From Paragemmobacter ruber (lineage in GTDB: Bacteria; Pseudomonadota; Alphaproteobacteria; Rhodobacterales; Rhodobacteraceae), in assembly GCF_009908315.1 (NCBI RefSeq), contig NZ_JAAATW010000001.1, positions 1,116,001-1,180,000 of the forward strand: a stretch of 64,000 bases of DNA. Direction: 5' to 3'. The notes under the pieces are model-generated. The model was given only the letters and a program-made list of their open reading frames with translations, was not told where the DNA came from and did not search any database. Below are positions 52,194 through 61,829 of the stretch, one piece after another (the first letter of the stretch is position 1; each line of letters opens with the position of its first letter). Made by a program: the position numbers and the translations under genes.

Positions 52194-52358
52194 ATGCGCG
52201 CGGCCCTTGGTCTTTGCTTGCTTGTCGGCCTTTTCGGCCTTGCCGCCTGCTCGGCCCCCCGGCTGAATGCCGGGCTGAGCCTTGGGGCGGATGGGTTGAC
52301 CGTGACGCCGTCGGTTTCGGCCGGGCTGGGCGGCGGGCGGATCAGCTATTCCCCGTGA
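52194..52358 (+). CDS. Small lipoprotein, unknown function
   Basis: The 54-residue precursor has a lipobox (GLAACS, Cys near residue 19) and a short Gly-rich mature part. It is the first of two small lipoproteins between argH and lysA. It is probably anchored in the outer membrane or periplasm. No family is recognised. Confidence 0.65.
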   Translation: MRAALGLCLLVGLFGLAACSAPRLNAGLSLGADGLTVTPSVSAGLGGGRISYSP

Positions 52359-52383
52359 TCCTTCACCCTGAGGTGCCTTTGCG

Positions 52384-52536
52384 ATGAAATCCTTGCCTCT
52401 GCCTGCCCTGCCTGCCCTTGCGCTGATCGCGCTGCTGGCCGCCTGTGGGGCGGATGGCCCGCCTGTGCCGCCATCGCAGGCGACGGGCCTTGCCGTCAGC
52501 GGATCGGTGGAGACCGGCATCGTGGGGGGCAACTGA
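52384..52536 (+). CDS. Small lipoprotein, LptM-like candidate
   Basis: The 50-residue precursor has a signal of leucine/alanine helices and lipobox LLAACG. The mature N-terminus CGADGPPVPP resembles the short C-G-x-x-G-P-x-x-P motif of LptM lipoproteins, which help mature the LPS transporter and often sit beside argH/lysA/dapF. The match is short, so it is only a candidate. The stop TGA overlaps the DUF2834 start (TGATG). The frame is shorter than usual gene-finding limits. Confidence 0.6.
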   Translation: MKSLPLPALPALALIALLAACGADGPPVPPSQATGLAVSGSVETGIVGGN

Positions 52537-52850
52537 TGGCCCCGCTGCGCATGGTCTGGCTGGCGCTGGCAGTCTGGGGCGCGATCCACCCGATGTACTG
52601 GTTCGTGACCTATATGCGGGAAACCGGCACCGGGCTGTCAGGGCTGATCGACGCGTGGTATGTGAACGCTTCGACCACCGGGCTGACATGGGATCTGACC
52701 ATCGCCGCCGTCACCCTGACGGTCTGGGTTCTGGCAGAAACGGTGTCGCGCAAGGCGTGGCTTGGGTTGATCGCCATCCCCGCCACCTTCTGCATCGGCG
52801 TCAGCTGCGGACTGCCGCTTTATCTGTTCCTGCGGTCGCGTCCCCACTAG
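52536..52850 (+). CDS. DUF2834 small membrane protein
   Basis: The 104-residue protein has three predicted transmembrane helices and matches the DUF2834 pattern (AVWGAIHPMYWFVTYMRETG, then WDLTIAAVTLTVWVLAE and a C-terminal helix). Function unknown. It is coupled to the preceding lipoprotein by a TGATG overlap and converges with the quinone oxidoreductase gene. Confidence 0.75.
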   Translation: MAPLRMVWLALAVWGAIHPMYWFVTYMRETGTGLSGLIDAWYVNASTTGLTWDLTIAAVTLTVWVLAETVSRKAWLGLIAIPATFCIGVSCGLPLYLFLRSRPH

Positions 52851-52855
52851 GCGGA

Positions 52856-53830
52856 TCAGAGCGTCAGGATCGTCTGCCCGGTCGTTGCCCGCGCTTCCAG
52901 CGCGCGGTGGGCATCGGCCACCCGTTCCAGCGGGAAGCGCTGGTCGATGCGGATCTTCACCGCGCCGGAGGTGACCATGGCGAACAGGTCCTGCGCCATG
53001 GCCTGACAGGTGGTGGGATCGGCGATATGGGTGAACAGCGTCTGCCGCGTGATCTTGAGCGATCCCTTGGCGGCCAGCAGGCCGATATCGAAGGGTGGCA
53101 CCTTGCCGCTGGCATTGCCGAAGGAGATGAACATCCCAAAGGGTTTCAGGCTGTTCAGGCTGCCGTCAAAGGTATCCTTGCCCACGGCATCCATCACCAC
53201 ATCCACGCCCTTGCCCCCGGTCAGGTCGCGCACGCGGGCGGCGAAATCCTCGGTCCGGTAGTTGATCGCATGGCTTGCCCCGTGGTCCAGCGCGAGGCGG
53301 CATTTCTCATCCGATCCGGCGGTCGCGATCAGGGTGATGCCTTCCGCCCGCGCCCATTGGCAGGCGATCAGGCCCACCCCGCCCGCCGCGGCATGGAACA
53401 GCACCGTATCGCCGCGCTTGAGCGGTGTGGTGCGGCGGAACAGGTATTGCACCGTCATGCCCTTCAGCATCATGGCGGCGCCTTCGTCGAAGCTGATCCC
53501 GTCGGGCAGGGGGCAGACCTGCGCGGCAGGCATCACCCGCGCTTCGGCATAGGCGCCGGGGGGCTGGGCGGCATAGGCCACACGGTCGCCGGGTTTGACA
53601 TGGGTGACGCCGTGACCCACCGCCTCGACCACGCCGCTGGCTTCCATCCCGAGCGCGGCGGGCAGGGCCATGGGATAGAGGCCCGACCGTTGGTAGACGT
53701 CGATGAAGTTCAACCCGCAGGCGCGATGTGCGATGCGCACCTCGCCCGCGCCGGGGTCGCCCACGGGGCGATCCACCAGCGTCAACACCTCGGGTCCGCC
53801 GGTCGCTTCGATGATGACGGTGCGCGCCAT
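52856..53830 (-). CDS. NADPH:quinone oxidoreductase
   Basis: The 324-residue zinc-independent MDR protein of the QOR family has CGLNFIDVYQRSGLYP at the N-terminus and FHAAAGGVGLIACQWA as the nucleotide-binding loop, plus the DAVGKDTFDGSL segment. It reduces quinones with NADPH. A second, more distant member of the superfamily lies at 21638-22627. It is divergent from lysA. Confidence 0.93.
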   Translation of the reverse strand: MARTVIIEATGGPEVLTLVDRPVGDPGAGEVRIAHRACGLNFIDVYQRSGLYPMALPAALGMEASGVVEAVGHGVTHVKPGDRVAYAAQPPGAYAEARVMPAAQVCPLPDGISFDEGAAMMLKGMTVQYLFRRTTPLKRGDTVLFHAAAGGVGLIACQWARAEGITLIATAGSDEKCRLALDHGASHAINYRTEDFAARVRDLTGGKGVDVVMDAVGKDTFDGSLNSLKPFGMFISFGNASGKVPPFDIGLLAAKGSLKITRQTLFTHIADPTTCQAMAQDLFAMVTSGAVKIRIDQRFPLERVADAHRALEARATTGQTILTL

Positions 53831-53973
53831 GGCTTGCCTCTCCCTCTGACTTTACACCAGCCTAGCCCGGCCTGCGGCGGGGTCCAGTCCGAAGGATGGG
53901 AAACAGGGTGGAAATCGCCTGTGCTTGCGGCTAGATGCAGCGGTCAGTCCGGGCGAAGGGTGGTTGGGGAACG

Positions 53974-55239
53974 ATGGATCATTTCCTGTACAGGAACGGC
54001 ATCCTGCATGCCGAGGATGTGGCGATCCCCGACATCGCGGCGCAGGTCGGCACGCCCTTCTATGTCTATTCCGCCGCCACGCTGACGCGCCATTACCACC
54101 TGTTCACCGAGGCGCTTTCCCCCCTGCCGCATCTGGTGTGCTTTGCCATCAAGTCGCTGTCCAACGTGGCGGTCTTGAAACTGCTGGGCGATCTGGGCGC
54201 AGGCATGGATGTGGTGTCGGGCGGCGAATATCGCCGGGCGCGGGCGGCGGGCGTGCCGGGGGACCGGATCGTTTTTTCCGGCGTGGGCAAGACGCGCGAA
54301 GAGATGCGGCTGGCGCTGACCGGGGGCATCCGGCAGTTCAACGTGGAAAGCGAACCCGAGTTGCGCGCCCTGTCCGAGGTGGCGGTGTCGCTGGGCGTCA
54401 CGGCCCCCATCACCATCCGCGTGAACCCGGATGTGGATGCCCGCACACATGAGAAGATCGCGACGGGGAAGAAGGAAAACAAGTTCGGCATCCCCATCGC
54501 CCGCGCGTCCGAGGTCTATGCCGAAGCGGCGCGCCTTCCGGGGATCGAGGTGATCGGGATCGACGTCCATATCGGCAGCCAGCTGACCGAGCTGGAACCC
54601 TTTGAGCAGGCCTATCTGAAGGTGGCCGATCTGACCCGCCGCCTGCGGGCCGAGGGGCATGACATCCGCCGCCTTGATCTGGGGGGCGGGCTTGGCATCC
54701 CCTATACGCGGTCGAACGAGGCCCCGCCTTTGCCCACGGATTACGGCGCGCTGATCAAGCGCACGGTGAGCGATCTGGGCTGCGAGGTGGAGATCGAACC
54801 CGGCCGCCTGATTTCCGGCAATGCGGGCCTGCTGGTTGCGGGCGTGATCTATGTGAAGAACGGCGAGGGGCGGGATTTCCTGATCCTTGACGCCGCGATG
54901 AACGATCTGGTCCGCCCGTCGATGTATGGCGCGCATCACGACATCGTGCCGGTGCTGGAACCCCCCGCCGCCAGCCCGACGCAGCCCTATGATGTGGTGG
55001 GCCCGGTCTGCGAGACGGGCGACACCTTCGCCAAGGCGCGCGAGATTGCGCTTCTGGCCGAGGGCGATCTGGTGGCCTTCCGTTCGGCGGGGGCCTACGG
55101 GGCGGTGATGGCGTCGGAATACAACACCCGCCCGCTGGTGCCCGAGGTGCTGGTGCGGGGGGATCAATTCGCCGTCATCCGGGAAAGACCGTCCTTTGAC
55201 GAAATCCTGAACCGCGATACCATCCCTGCATGGTTGTAA
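53974..55239 (+). CDS. lysA: Diaminopimelate decarboxylase
   Basis: The 421-residue PLP enzyme has the Lys-containing FAIKSLSNVAVLK motif (PLP Schiff base), the HIGSQLTEL loop, the GGGLGIPY glycine-rich phosphate site and the C-terminal PVCETGDTFA region with the catalytic Cys. It makes lysine from meso-diaminopimelate. The start at 53974 behind GGGGA is chosen over a longer frame. Confidence 0.95.
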   Translation: MDHFLYRNGILHAEDVAIPDIAAQVGTPFYVYSAATLTRHYHLFTEALSPLPHLVCFAIKSLSNVAVLKLLGDLGAGMDVVSGGEYRRARAAGVPGDRIVFSGVGKTREEMRLALTGGIRQFNVESEPELRALSEVAVSLGVTAPITIRVNPDVDARTHEKIATGKKENKFGIPIARASEVYAEAARLPGIEVIGIDVHIGSQLTELEPFEQAYLKVADLTRRLRAEGHDIRRLDLGGGLGIPYTRSNEAPPLPTDYGALIKRTVSDLGCEVEIEPGRLISGNAGLLVAGVIYVKNGEGRDFLILDAAMNDLVRPSMYGAHHDIVPVLEPPAASPTQPYDVVGPVCETGDTFAKAREIALLAEGDLVAFRSAGAYGAVMASEYNTRPLVPEVLVRGDQFAVIRERPSFDEILNRDTIPAWL

Positions 55240-55245
55240 GGCGGC

Positions 55246-57819
55246 ATGGCCGCGATCAGCGGCAAAGGCCACGCCCCCCGGATGCAGGATCACCAGAACA
55301 GCGCGCTTGCCACGATTGCCCGCCCCCTGCGGCTGACGCTGTTGGGAATGTGGGCAGAGCGGCTGACCCGCGCGTTCTGGCCGCTGTGGACGGTGCTGCT
55401 GCTGGCCCTTTCCGCGCTGGCCTTCGGGGTGCAGGACCATCTGCCGCTTGAGGCGGCATGGACGGCCCTTGTGCTGGCCATCGCGGCGGCGGGCTGGACG
55501 CTGTGGCGGGGTCTGCGGGCCTTTCGCGCGCCCACGCGGACCGAGGCGCTGATCCGGCTTGATTCGCGGCTGCCGGGCCAGCCCATCGCCGCGTTGACCG
55601 ATACGCAGGCGATCGGCGGGGATGATCCGGCCTCGTTGGCGGTGTGGCAGGCGCACCGCGCGCGCATGGCCGCACGGGCCGCACAGGCGCGGGCGGTTGA
55701 GCCGGACCTGAAACTCGCCCGGCGCGACCCTTTCGCCCTGCGCTATGTGGCGCTGACGGCCTTTGTGATGGCGATGATCTTCGGCTCGCTCTGGCGTGTG
55801 ACGTCGGTGCAGGCGCTGGCGCCGGGGGCGGGCAATGAACTGGCGGCGGGGCCGACATGGGAAGGCTGGGCGCAGCCGCCCGCCTATACGGGCAAGCCGT
55901 CGATCTACATGAACGACATTGCCGAAGGGCGGCTGGAACTGCCCATCGGCACGCGGCTGCAATTCCGCCTCTATGGCGAGGTGGGCGATCTGACCCTGTC
56001 GGAAACCGTATCGGGCCGCACGGATGTGCCCGCCGCATCAGAGACGACGCATGACTTCACCCTGACGCGCCCGGGCGAGGTGGTGATCGCAGGCCCCGGC
56101 GGGCGGACATGGGCGCTGTCGGCCACGCCCGACACCGCGCCGACGGTCACACCCGCCACCAGCGCCGAGCGCGAAGGGGATGGCCGCTTCACCATGGAAT
56201 TCACCGCGCGCGACGATTACGGCGTGGCGGCGGGGCAGGTTAGCATCGCGCTGGACCTGCCGGCGGTGGAGCGGATCTATGGCCTGACGGTGGAGCCGGA
56301 ACCGCGCGAGGCGGTGGTGCTGGATCTGCCGATGCCGATGACCGGCAACCGGGCCGAATTCACCGAGGCGCTGATCGACGATCTGTCGGAACATCCCTTT
56401 GCGAACCTGCCCGTGGCGATGACCTTCACCGTCACCGATGCGGCCGGTCAGGAAGGGCGGGCCGAACCGGTGAACCTGATCCTGCCGGGGCGGCGGTTCT
56501 TTGATCCGCTGGCCGCCGCACTGATCGAGGTGCGCCGCGATCTGCTGTGGAGCCGCGCGAATGCCGCGCGGTCGGCGCAGATCCTGAAGGCCATCACCCA
56601 CCGGCCCGAGGAATTGATCCGCAACGAACGCGCCTATCTGCGCCTGCGCGTGCTGATGCGCGATCTGGACGTGCAGAAGGCCAGCCTGTCGCCCGACACG
56701 CGCGATGCGATGGCGGCGGAGTTGTGGGAAATCGCGCTGATGGTGGAAGAGGGCGATCTGGCTTCGGCCATGGAACGCCTGCGCCGCGCGCAGGACCGTC
56801 TGGATGAGGCGATCCGCAACGGCGCCGAACAGGGCGAGATCGACGAACTGATGCAGGAGTTGCGCGAGGCGCTGAACGATTACATGCGCGAACTGGCCGA
56901 AGAGGCCGAGCGCAACCCCGACAGCCAGCTGTCCCAGAACATGGACGGGATGGAGATGTCGGGCGACCAGCTGCAACAGATGCTGGATGAATTGCAGCGC
57001 CTGATGGAAGAGGGCCGGATGGCCGAGGCGCAGGAACTGATGGAGATGCTGCGCCAGCTGATGGAGAACATGCAGGTGGCGCAGGGCGAAGGTCAGGGGC
57101 AGGGCCAGGGCGGCCCGGGCCAGCAGGCCATGCGCGAATTGCAGGATACGCTGCGCGGGCAGCAGGGCCTGTCGGATGATGCATTCCGCGATCTGCAGGA
57201 CGGGCAGGAAGGCAATGAAGGCCAGCGTCCCGGTCAGCAGGGGCAGCAGGGGCAGGGCCAGCAAGGGGAGGGCCAGCAACCCGGCGAAGGTCAGGGCGAA
57301 GGCGAAGGTCAGGGCGAGGGCCGCAGCCTCGCCCAGCGCCAGCAGGACCTGCGCGACAGGCTGGGCCAGTTGCAGGGGGGCCAGTTGCCCGGCGACGGCA
57401 CCGAACGCGGCGAGGAAGGACGCCGTCAGCTGGATCGTGCCGGACGCGCCATGGAAGAGGCCGAAGAAGCGCTGCGCGACGGCGATCTGCCCGGCGCGCT
57501 GGACCGGCAGGCCGAGGCGATGGAAGCGCTGCGCGACGGGATGCAGCAGTTCGGCGAGGCGCTGGCCGAAAACCAGATGGAAGGCAATGCCGAGCAGGGG
57601 CAGGAATTCGGGCAGGCCGATCCGAATGGCCAGCGCGATCCGCTGGGGCGCGAGCCCGGCAATTCCGCCCGGATCGGATCGGATCGCAACATGCTGCAGG
57701 GCGAGGATGTCTATCGCCGCGCACAGGATCTGCTGGATGAAATCCGCCGCCGGTCGGGCGAACAGGCCCGCCCGGAAGGCGAACGCGAATATCTGCGCCG
57801 CCTGCTCGACATGTTCTGA
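55246..57819 (+). CDS. TIGR02302 family membrane protein with Gly/Gln-rich region
   Basis: The 857-residue protein is of the DUF4175/TIGR02302 type. It has two or three hydrophobic helices near the N-terminus (about 45-85 and 165-185), a large middle domain, and a long coiled-coil and low-complexity C-terminal half with a Gly/Gln/Glu-rich stretch (about 610-700) before a conserved C-terminus (EYLRRLLDMF). It is 6 bases after lysA. The family is conserved in alphaproteobacteria with unclear function. Confidence 0.85.
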   Translation: MAAISGKGHAPRMQDHQNSALATIARPLRLTLLGMWAERLTRAFWPLWTVLLLALSALAFGVQDHLPLEAAWTALVLAIAAAGWTLWRGLRAFRAPTRTEALIRLDSRLPGQPIAALTDTQAIGGDDPASLAVWQAHRARMAARAAQARAVEPDLKLARRDPFALRYVALTAFVMAMIFGSLWRVTSVQALAPGAGNELAAGPTWEGWAQPPAYTGKPSIYMNDIAEGRLELPIGTRLQFRLYGEVGDLTLSETVSGRTDVPAASETTHDFTLTRPGEVVIAGPGGRTWALSATPDTAPTVTPATSAEREGDGRFTMEFTARDDYGVAAGQVSIALDLPAVERIYGLTVEPEPREAVVLDLPMPMTGNRAEFTEALIDDLSEHPFANLPVAMTFTVTDAAGQEGRAEPVNLILPGRRFFDPLAAALIEVRRDLLWSRANAARSAQILKAITHRPEELIRNERAYLRLRVLMRDLDVQKASLSPDTRDAMAAELWEIALMVEEGDLASAMERLRRAQDRLDEAIRNGAEQGEIDELMQELREALNDYMRELAEEAERNPDSQLSQNMDGMEMSGDQLQQMLDELQRLMEEGRMAEAQELMEMLRQLMENMQVAQGEGQGQGQGGPGQQAMRELQDTLRGQQGLSDDAFRDLQDGQEGNEGQRPGQQGQQGQGQQGEGQQPGEGQGEGEGQGEGRSLAQRQQDLRDRLGQLQGGQLPGDGTERGEEGRRQLDRAGRAMEEAEEALRDGDLPGALDRQAEAMEALRDGMQQFGEALAENQMEGNAEQGQEFGQADPNGQRDPLGREPGNSARIGSDRNMLQGEDVYRRAQDLLDEIRRRSGEQARPEGEREYLRRLLDMF

Positions 57820-57861
57820 TCGTGTCGTGATCCGGGCGGCGGGAGGTGGGTGCTGCGGCCG

Positions 57862-58743
57862 TCAGTTGCCTTGAGCCGAAACCTCGCGCACGGCTTCGGT
57901 GGCCGACCGCAGGACACCGTCCAGCCACAGGCGCAGGCCATCCACCCCGGCGACATAGGCCGTCACCGCGCCCTCTGTCACGGGAACCATCGCCACAAGG
58001 CGCGGCGCGGCGACATAGACCGCCAGCAGGATCAGCGCGAAGACGACCGCCACGGCGAAACCCGACCGGAAGCCGCGCGCGGTGGAGGGGCCTGCGTCAG
58101 GCCCGCCGTCCATCGGCAGGACGGGGGGTTCGGCCCCCTTGAGCGAGGAGTTGATCTCTTCGATATCCGGCAGAAGATCGCGCCGTGTGGCGGGTTTCGG
58201 CGGCGCGGGGGGCGGGGCGTCCGGGTCAAGCCCCTTGAGCTGCGCGATGCGCCTTGCGGCGGCGGCCAGCCCGCCCGCATGGGCGGGCGACGGCGTGACG
58301 CCCGCCGCGCTGGAGCGTTCCGCCGATGCGGTGACGGCTGCGGCCGCCGCCGCCACGGCCGCAGCGGCGGGGGCATCAAGGCCCATCTCTGTCTGCGTCT
58401 CGATCGGCGCGGCCTCGGCCTTGCGGGCGGCGGCCTCGCGCTCGGCCTCTTCGCGCAGGATGGCCATCAGGTTTTCGTCGATGCTGCGCTTGGGCGCCTC
58501 GGCCTCGGGGAAGGCGGCAGTGGCGGGGGGCGGGAGGTTGTCCTCATCCTCGTCCAGCAGCGGATCGGGCGCGCCGGACAGGCCGAAAAGCTCGTCTTCC
58601 TGTTCCAGCGCCAGTTCGATTTCAGGGGGCAACTGGAACCACGCATGGCCGCAGTTGGAGCATTGCACGTCGCGGCCCGTGTCCGGGATCGCCGCATCGT
58701 CCACTTCGTATTCGGCCTCGCAATTCGGACAGATGAGCCGCAT
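57862..58743 (-). CDS. Zinc-ribbon (MJ0042 finger) membrane protein
   Basis: The 293-residue protein starts with the MJ0042-type finger (CPNCEAEYEVDDA with CSNCGHAWF further on), then an acidic/Ala-rich linker and one transmembrane segment near residues 235-256 (FAVAVVFALILLAVYVAAP). Such proteins sit beside ftsEX in Rhodobacteraceae and may report membrane or division state. The function is not established. It is divergent from ftsE. Confidence 0.8.
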   Translation of the reverse strand: MRLICPNCEAEYEVDDAAIPDTGRDVQCSNCGHAWFQLPPEIELALEQEDELFGLSGAPDPLLDEDEDNLPPPATAAFPEAEAPKRSIDENLMAILREEAEREAAARKAEAAPIETQTEMGLDAPAAAAVAAAAAAVTASAERSSAAGVTPSPAHAGGLAAAARRIAQLKGLDPDAPPPAPPKPATRRDLLPDIEEINSSLKGAEPPVLPMDGGPDAGPSTARGFRSGFAVAVVFALILLAVYVAAPRLVAMVPVTEGAVTAYVAGVDGLRLWLDGVLRSATEAVREVSAQGN

Positions 58744-58906
58744 TCGAACCTTCCCCGCTTCCCCCGCCCGCGCAGGCAGGTGCCTGCAGGACCGTCACCG
58801 CACGATTACACCATATTTCCGGGTCCACAACCGGCACCCACCCGGATTGCAACCGCGCCCACCTTGGGCAATGCTGCGGGCGCAAGCAAGGGGCTGTGAA
58901 ACACAA

Positions 58907-59578
58907 GTGATCGCGTTCGACAACGTCGCCTACAATTACGGCGGAGGGGAGCTTTTGTCAGAGGTCAGCCTGCGGCTTGCGCCCGGGTCTTTCCATTTCC
59001 TCACTGGCCCGTCAGGGGCGGGGAAATCCACCTTCCTCAAGCTCGCCTATGCCGAGCTTCTGCCCACGGCGGGCCGCGTCACGATCTTTGACCGCGAGGT
59101 GCGCAGCCTGACCCGCGATGACGTGGCCCGCACCCGCCGCCGCATCGGCGTGGTGCATCAGGATGTGCAGTTCCTCGACCATCTGCCCTTGGCGGCGAAT
59201 GTGTCGCTGCCCTTGATGGTATCGGGGCGGACGGGCGACAGCCGCGATCTGACCGATCTTCTGCAATGGGTGGGGCTGGGGCAGTTGGCCGATGCCCTGC
59301 CACCCCAGCTTTCGGGCGGGGAACGCCAGCGCGCGGCGCTGGCGCGGGCGGTGATCATGGGGCCGGATGTCATTCTGGCGGATGAACCCACCGGCAACCT
59401 TGATTGGGAGATGTCGCTGCGCCTGCTGACGCTGCTGGTGGAGTTGAACAAGATGGGCAAAACGATCCTTGTGGCCACCCATGACCTGAACCTGATCCGC
59501 ACCGCCAAGAACCAGGTCGCCGCGCGGGTGCTGCGCATCCGCAACCGCCGCATCCAGCTTGCGGGGGCGGACCTGTGA
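58907..59578 (+). CDS. ftsE: Cell division ATP-binding protein FtsE
   Basis: The 223-residue ATPase has Walker A GPSGAGKST, Q-loop VHQDVQFL, signature LSGGERQR, Walker B VILADEPTGNLD and H-loop THD. FtsE with FtsX regulates peptidoglycan hydrolases at the septum. The GTG at 58907 matches the usual FtsE N-terminus; an in-frame ATG at 58871 would add 12 residues. It overlaps ftsX by 4 bases. Confidence 0.93.
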   Translation: MIAFDNVAYNYGGGELLSEVSLRLAPGSFHFLTGPSGAGKSTFLKLAYAELLPTAGRVTIFDREVRSLTRDDVARTRRRIGVVHQDVQFLDHLPLAANVSLPLMVSGRTGDSRDLTDLLQWVGLGQLADALPPQLSGGERQRAALARAVIMGPDVILADEPTGNLDWEMSLRLLTLLVELNKMGKTILVATHDLNLIRTAKNQVAARVLRIRNRRIQLAGADL

Positions 59579-60471
59579 TCGCCCGGCTGCGCCTTCTTGT
59601 CACCCCCGACCGGCAGGCCGACCGGGTGGTGCCGCCTTCGGGCCATACCGCATGGCTGACCGTGTTCACCGCCGCAACGATGACCTTTCTCGCCGTCTTC
59701 GCGCTGGCCTTGTCGATGGCGTCGGGGCGGCTGGCGGACGCTTGGGCCGATGCGCTGGCCCGCACTGCCACGGTGCGCATCTCGGCCCCGCCCGACCAGA
59801 TGGAGGCGCAGACCTTCGCCGTGCTGGAGGTGCTGAAGACCACCCCCGGCATCGCCGCCGCCCGGGCGCTGGACGATGACGAACAGAAGGCGCTGCTTGC
59901 ACCGTGGTTCGGCCCCGACCTGCCGCTGGATGCCCTGCCCCTGCCCCGCCTGATCGAGGTGACGGAGGCCGCGGAAGGCTATGACAGCGAAGGCCTGCGC
60001 CAGCGTCTGGCGGCCGAGGCGCCGGGGGCGGTGCTGGATGATCACACCCGCTGGCGGCGCCCGCTGGCCACGGCGGCGGCGCGGCTGAACCTGCTGGGCG
60101 GACTGTCGATGGTGCTGATCGGGGCCAGCATGGCCGCGATGATCACGCTGGCCGCCAATGCCGCGCTGGCGGCCAATGCGCAGGTGATCCGCGTGCTGCG
60201 GATCGTGGGGGCGCAGGATGACTATATCGCCGCCGCCTTCGTGCGCCGCTTTACCCTGCGGGCGCTGACCGGGTCGGCGGTGGGGGCGGTGGCCGGGCTG
60301 ATCGGCGTGGCGCTGTTGCCCCCGGTGGATGAGGCGGGTGGATTCCTGACGGGTTTGGGCTTTCAGGGGGCTGGATGGTTGCTGCCGCTTCTGCTACCCC
60401 CGGTGGCCGCGGCCGTGGCGCTGATCGCCACGCGGACCGCCGCGTTCAGGAAGCTCCGGGAATTGCCATGA
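59575..60471 (+). CDS. ftsX: Cell division protein FtsX
   Basis: The 298-residue protein has an N-terminal helix, a periplasmic domain (about 50-170) and three C-terminal membrane helices in a FtsX/permease arrangement. It starts at GTG within the ftsE stop (GTGA) and overlaps the acyltransferase start (ATGA). With FtsE it controls septal cell-wall hydrolases; divergent sequence is normal for this family. Confidence 0.88.
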   Translation: MIARLRLLVTPDRQADRVVPPSGHTAWLTVFTAATMTFLAVFALALSMASGRLADAWADALARTATVRISAPPDQMEAQTFAVLEVLKTTPGIAAARALDDDEQKALLAPWFGPDLPLDALPLPRLIEVTEAAEGYDSEGLRQRLAAEAPGAVLDDHTRWRRPLATAAARLNLLGGLSMVLIGASMAAMITLAANAALAANAQVIRVLRIVGAQDDYIAAAFVRRFTLRALTGSAVGAVAGLIGVALLPPVDEAGGFLTGLGFQGAGWLLPLLLPPVAAAVALIATRTAAFRKLRELP

Positions 60472-61208
60472 TCTATGCGCTGCGCTGGCTGATGTCGCTT
60501 TTGTTCATCATCCAGATGTATCTGGCCATGGTTGTGCTGGCCATCGTCTTTGCCCCCTATGCCATCGCCTCGCGCAAGGGGGCATGGGCGGGCATCCATA
60601 CCTATTGCAACTGGGTGCGGCTGTCGGCGCGCTGGATGGTGGGCCTGCGGTCCGAGGTGCGCGGGCCGGTGCCGACGGGCGAGGTGATGATCGCCTCGAA
60701 ACATCAGAGCTTCTTTGACATCATCCTGATCTGTTCGGTCGTGCCGCGGCCGAAGTTCATCATGAAGAAAGAGCTGAAATGGGCGCCGATCCTGGGCTTC
60801 TATGCCTGGCGGATCGGGTGCATCCCGGTGGATCGCGGCAAGAAGGGCCGCGCGATTGCCGAAATGAAGAAGGCCGTGGCCGCCGGGGCGGCGATACCGG
60901 GGCAGTTGATCATCTATCCGCAGGGCACGCGGGTGGCCCCGGGGGCCACGCCGCCCTACAAGGTGGGATCGGGGCTTCTTTATCAGCAACTGGCCCAGCC
61001 CTGCATCCCGGCGGCCACCAATGTGGGCGTGTTCTGGCCGCGCCACGGCATCTATCGCAAGCCGGGGCTGGCGGTGGTGGAGTTCCTGCCCGCCATCCCG
61101 CCGGGCCGCCCGGTGGCCGATTTCATGACGGAACTGGAACGCGTGATCGAAGGCGCATCGAACCGGCTGATGGCCGATGCGGGATTTGCCGTGGCACGCG
61201 CTGCCTGA
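60468..61208 (+). CDS. 1-acyl-sn-glycerol-3-phosphate acyltransferase (PlsC type)
   Basis: The 246-residue membrane protein has the H-x4-D motif KHQSFFD (catalytic) and the YPQGTR motif, with GCIPVDRGKK between. It acylates lysophosphatidate in phospholipid synthesis. It is translationally coupled to ftsX. Confidence 0.9.
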   Translation: MIYALRWLMSLLFIIQMYLAMVVLAIVFAPYAIASRKGAWAGIHTYCNWVRLSARWMVGLRSEVRGPVPTGEVMIASKHQSFFDIILICSVVPRPKFIMKKELKWAPILGFYAWRIGCIPVDRGKKGRAIAEMKKAVAAGAAIPGQLIIYPQGTRVAPGATPPYKVGSGLLYQQLAQPCIPAATNVGVFWPRHGIYRKPGLAVVEFLPAIPPGRPVADFMTELERVIEGASNRLMADAGFAVARAA

Positions 61209-61222
61209 GCAGGGGGAAGGCG

Positions 61223-61828
61223 ATGGAGTTCATCACCACGCTAGAGGCGCTGCACGCCCACTACGGCACGCCTGCCGATCCGGCGATCCGCAAGGTGACG
61301 CGCCACATCATCCCGGCCTACAGGCAGGTGATCGAACGCAGCCGGTTCTGCATCCTGACGACCGTAGGGCCAGAGGGCACCGATGGCAGCCCGCGCGGCG
61401 ATGACGGGCCGGTGGTGGCGGTGCTGGATGACCGCAGCCTCGCCCTGCCCGACTGGAAGGGCAACGAACGCATCGACAGCCTGCGCAACATCGTGCGGGA
61501 TGGGCGCGTCAGCCTGTGCTTCCTGATCCCCGGCTGGAAGAACCTTTTGCGCGTCAACGGCACCGCCCGGCTGACCGCCGATGCAGCCCTGCGCGCGCGG
61601 TTCGAACGGGGTGGGGTGCAACCGCGCACGGTGATCGTGATCGACGTGGCCGAGGTCTATTCCCAATGCGCCCGCGCGGTGGTGCGGGCAGGGCTTTGGA
61701 CGGCGGGGGATCAGTCGGCGGGTCTGCCGACCATCGGGCAGATGATGGATGAGGCATCGGCTGGGGCCATCGACGGGGCCACCTATGACGCCGTGCGCGC
61801 CGGTCGCGCCATGACCGACATCTGGTAG
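61223..61828 (+). CDS. Pyridoxamine 5'-phosphate oxidase family protein (MSMEG_1061-like)
   Basis: The 201-residue flavin split-barrel protein has the pattern RSRFCILTTVGPEGTDGSPRGDDG and the RIDSLRNIVRDGRVSLCFLIPG core. This subfamily binds FMN or F420-like cofactors; its substrates are often unknown. GGGGGAAGG precedes the ATG. It converges on the regulator gene by 1 base. Confidence 0.83.
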   Translation: MEFITTLEALHAHYGTPADPAIRKVTRHIIPAYRQVIERSRFCILTTVGPEGTDGSPRGDDGPVVAVLDDRSLALPDWKGNERIDSLRNIVRDGRVSLCFLIPGWKNLLRVNGTARLTADAALRARFERGGVQPRTVIVIDVAEVYSQCARAVVRAGLWTAGDQSAGLPTIGQMMDEASAGAIDGATYDAVRAGRAMTDIW

Positions 61829-61829
61829 G

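Noticed and set aside
53831-53973. Lysine riboswitch upstream of lysA
   Set aside because: No conserved aptamer helices or terminator were seen, and such elements are rare in alphaproteobacteria.
53944-55962. Minus-strand ORF of 672 codons opposite lysA
   Set aside because: Long open frame caused by GC bias, without motifs. lysA is unambiguous on the plus strand.
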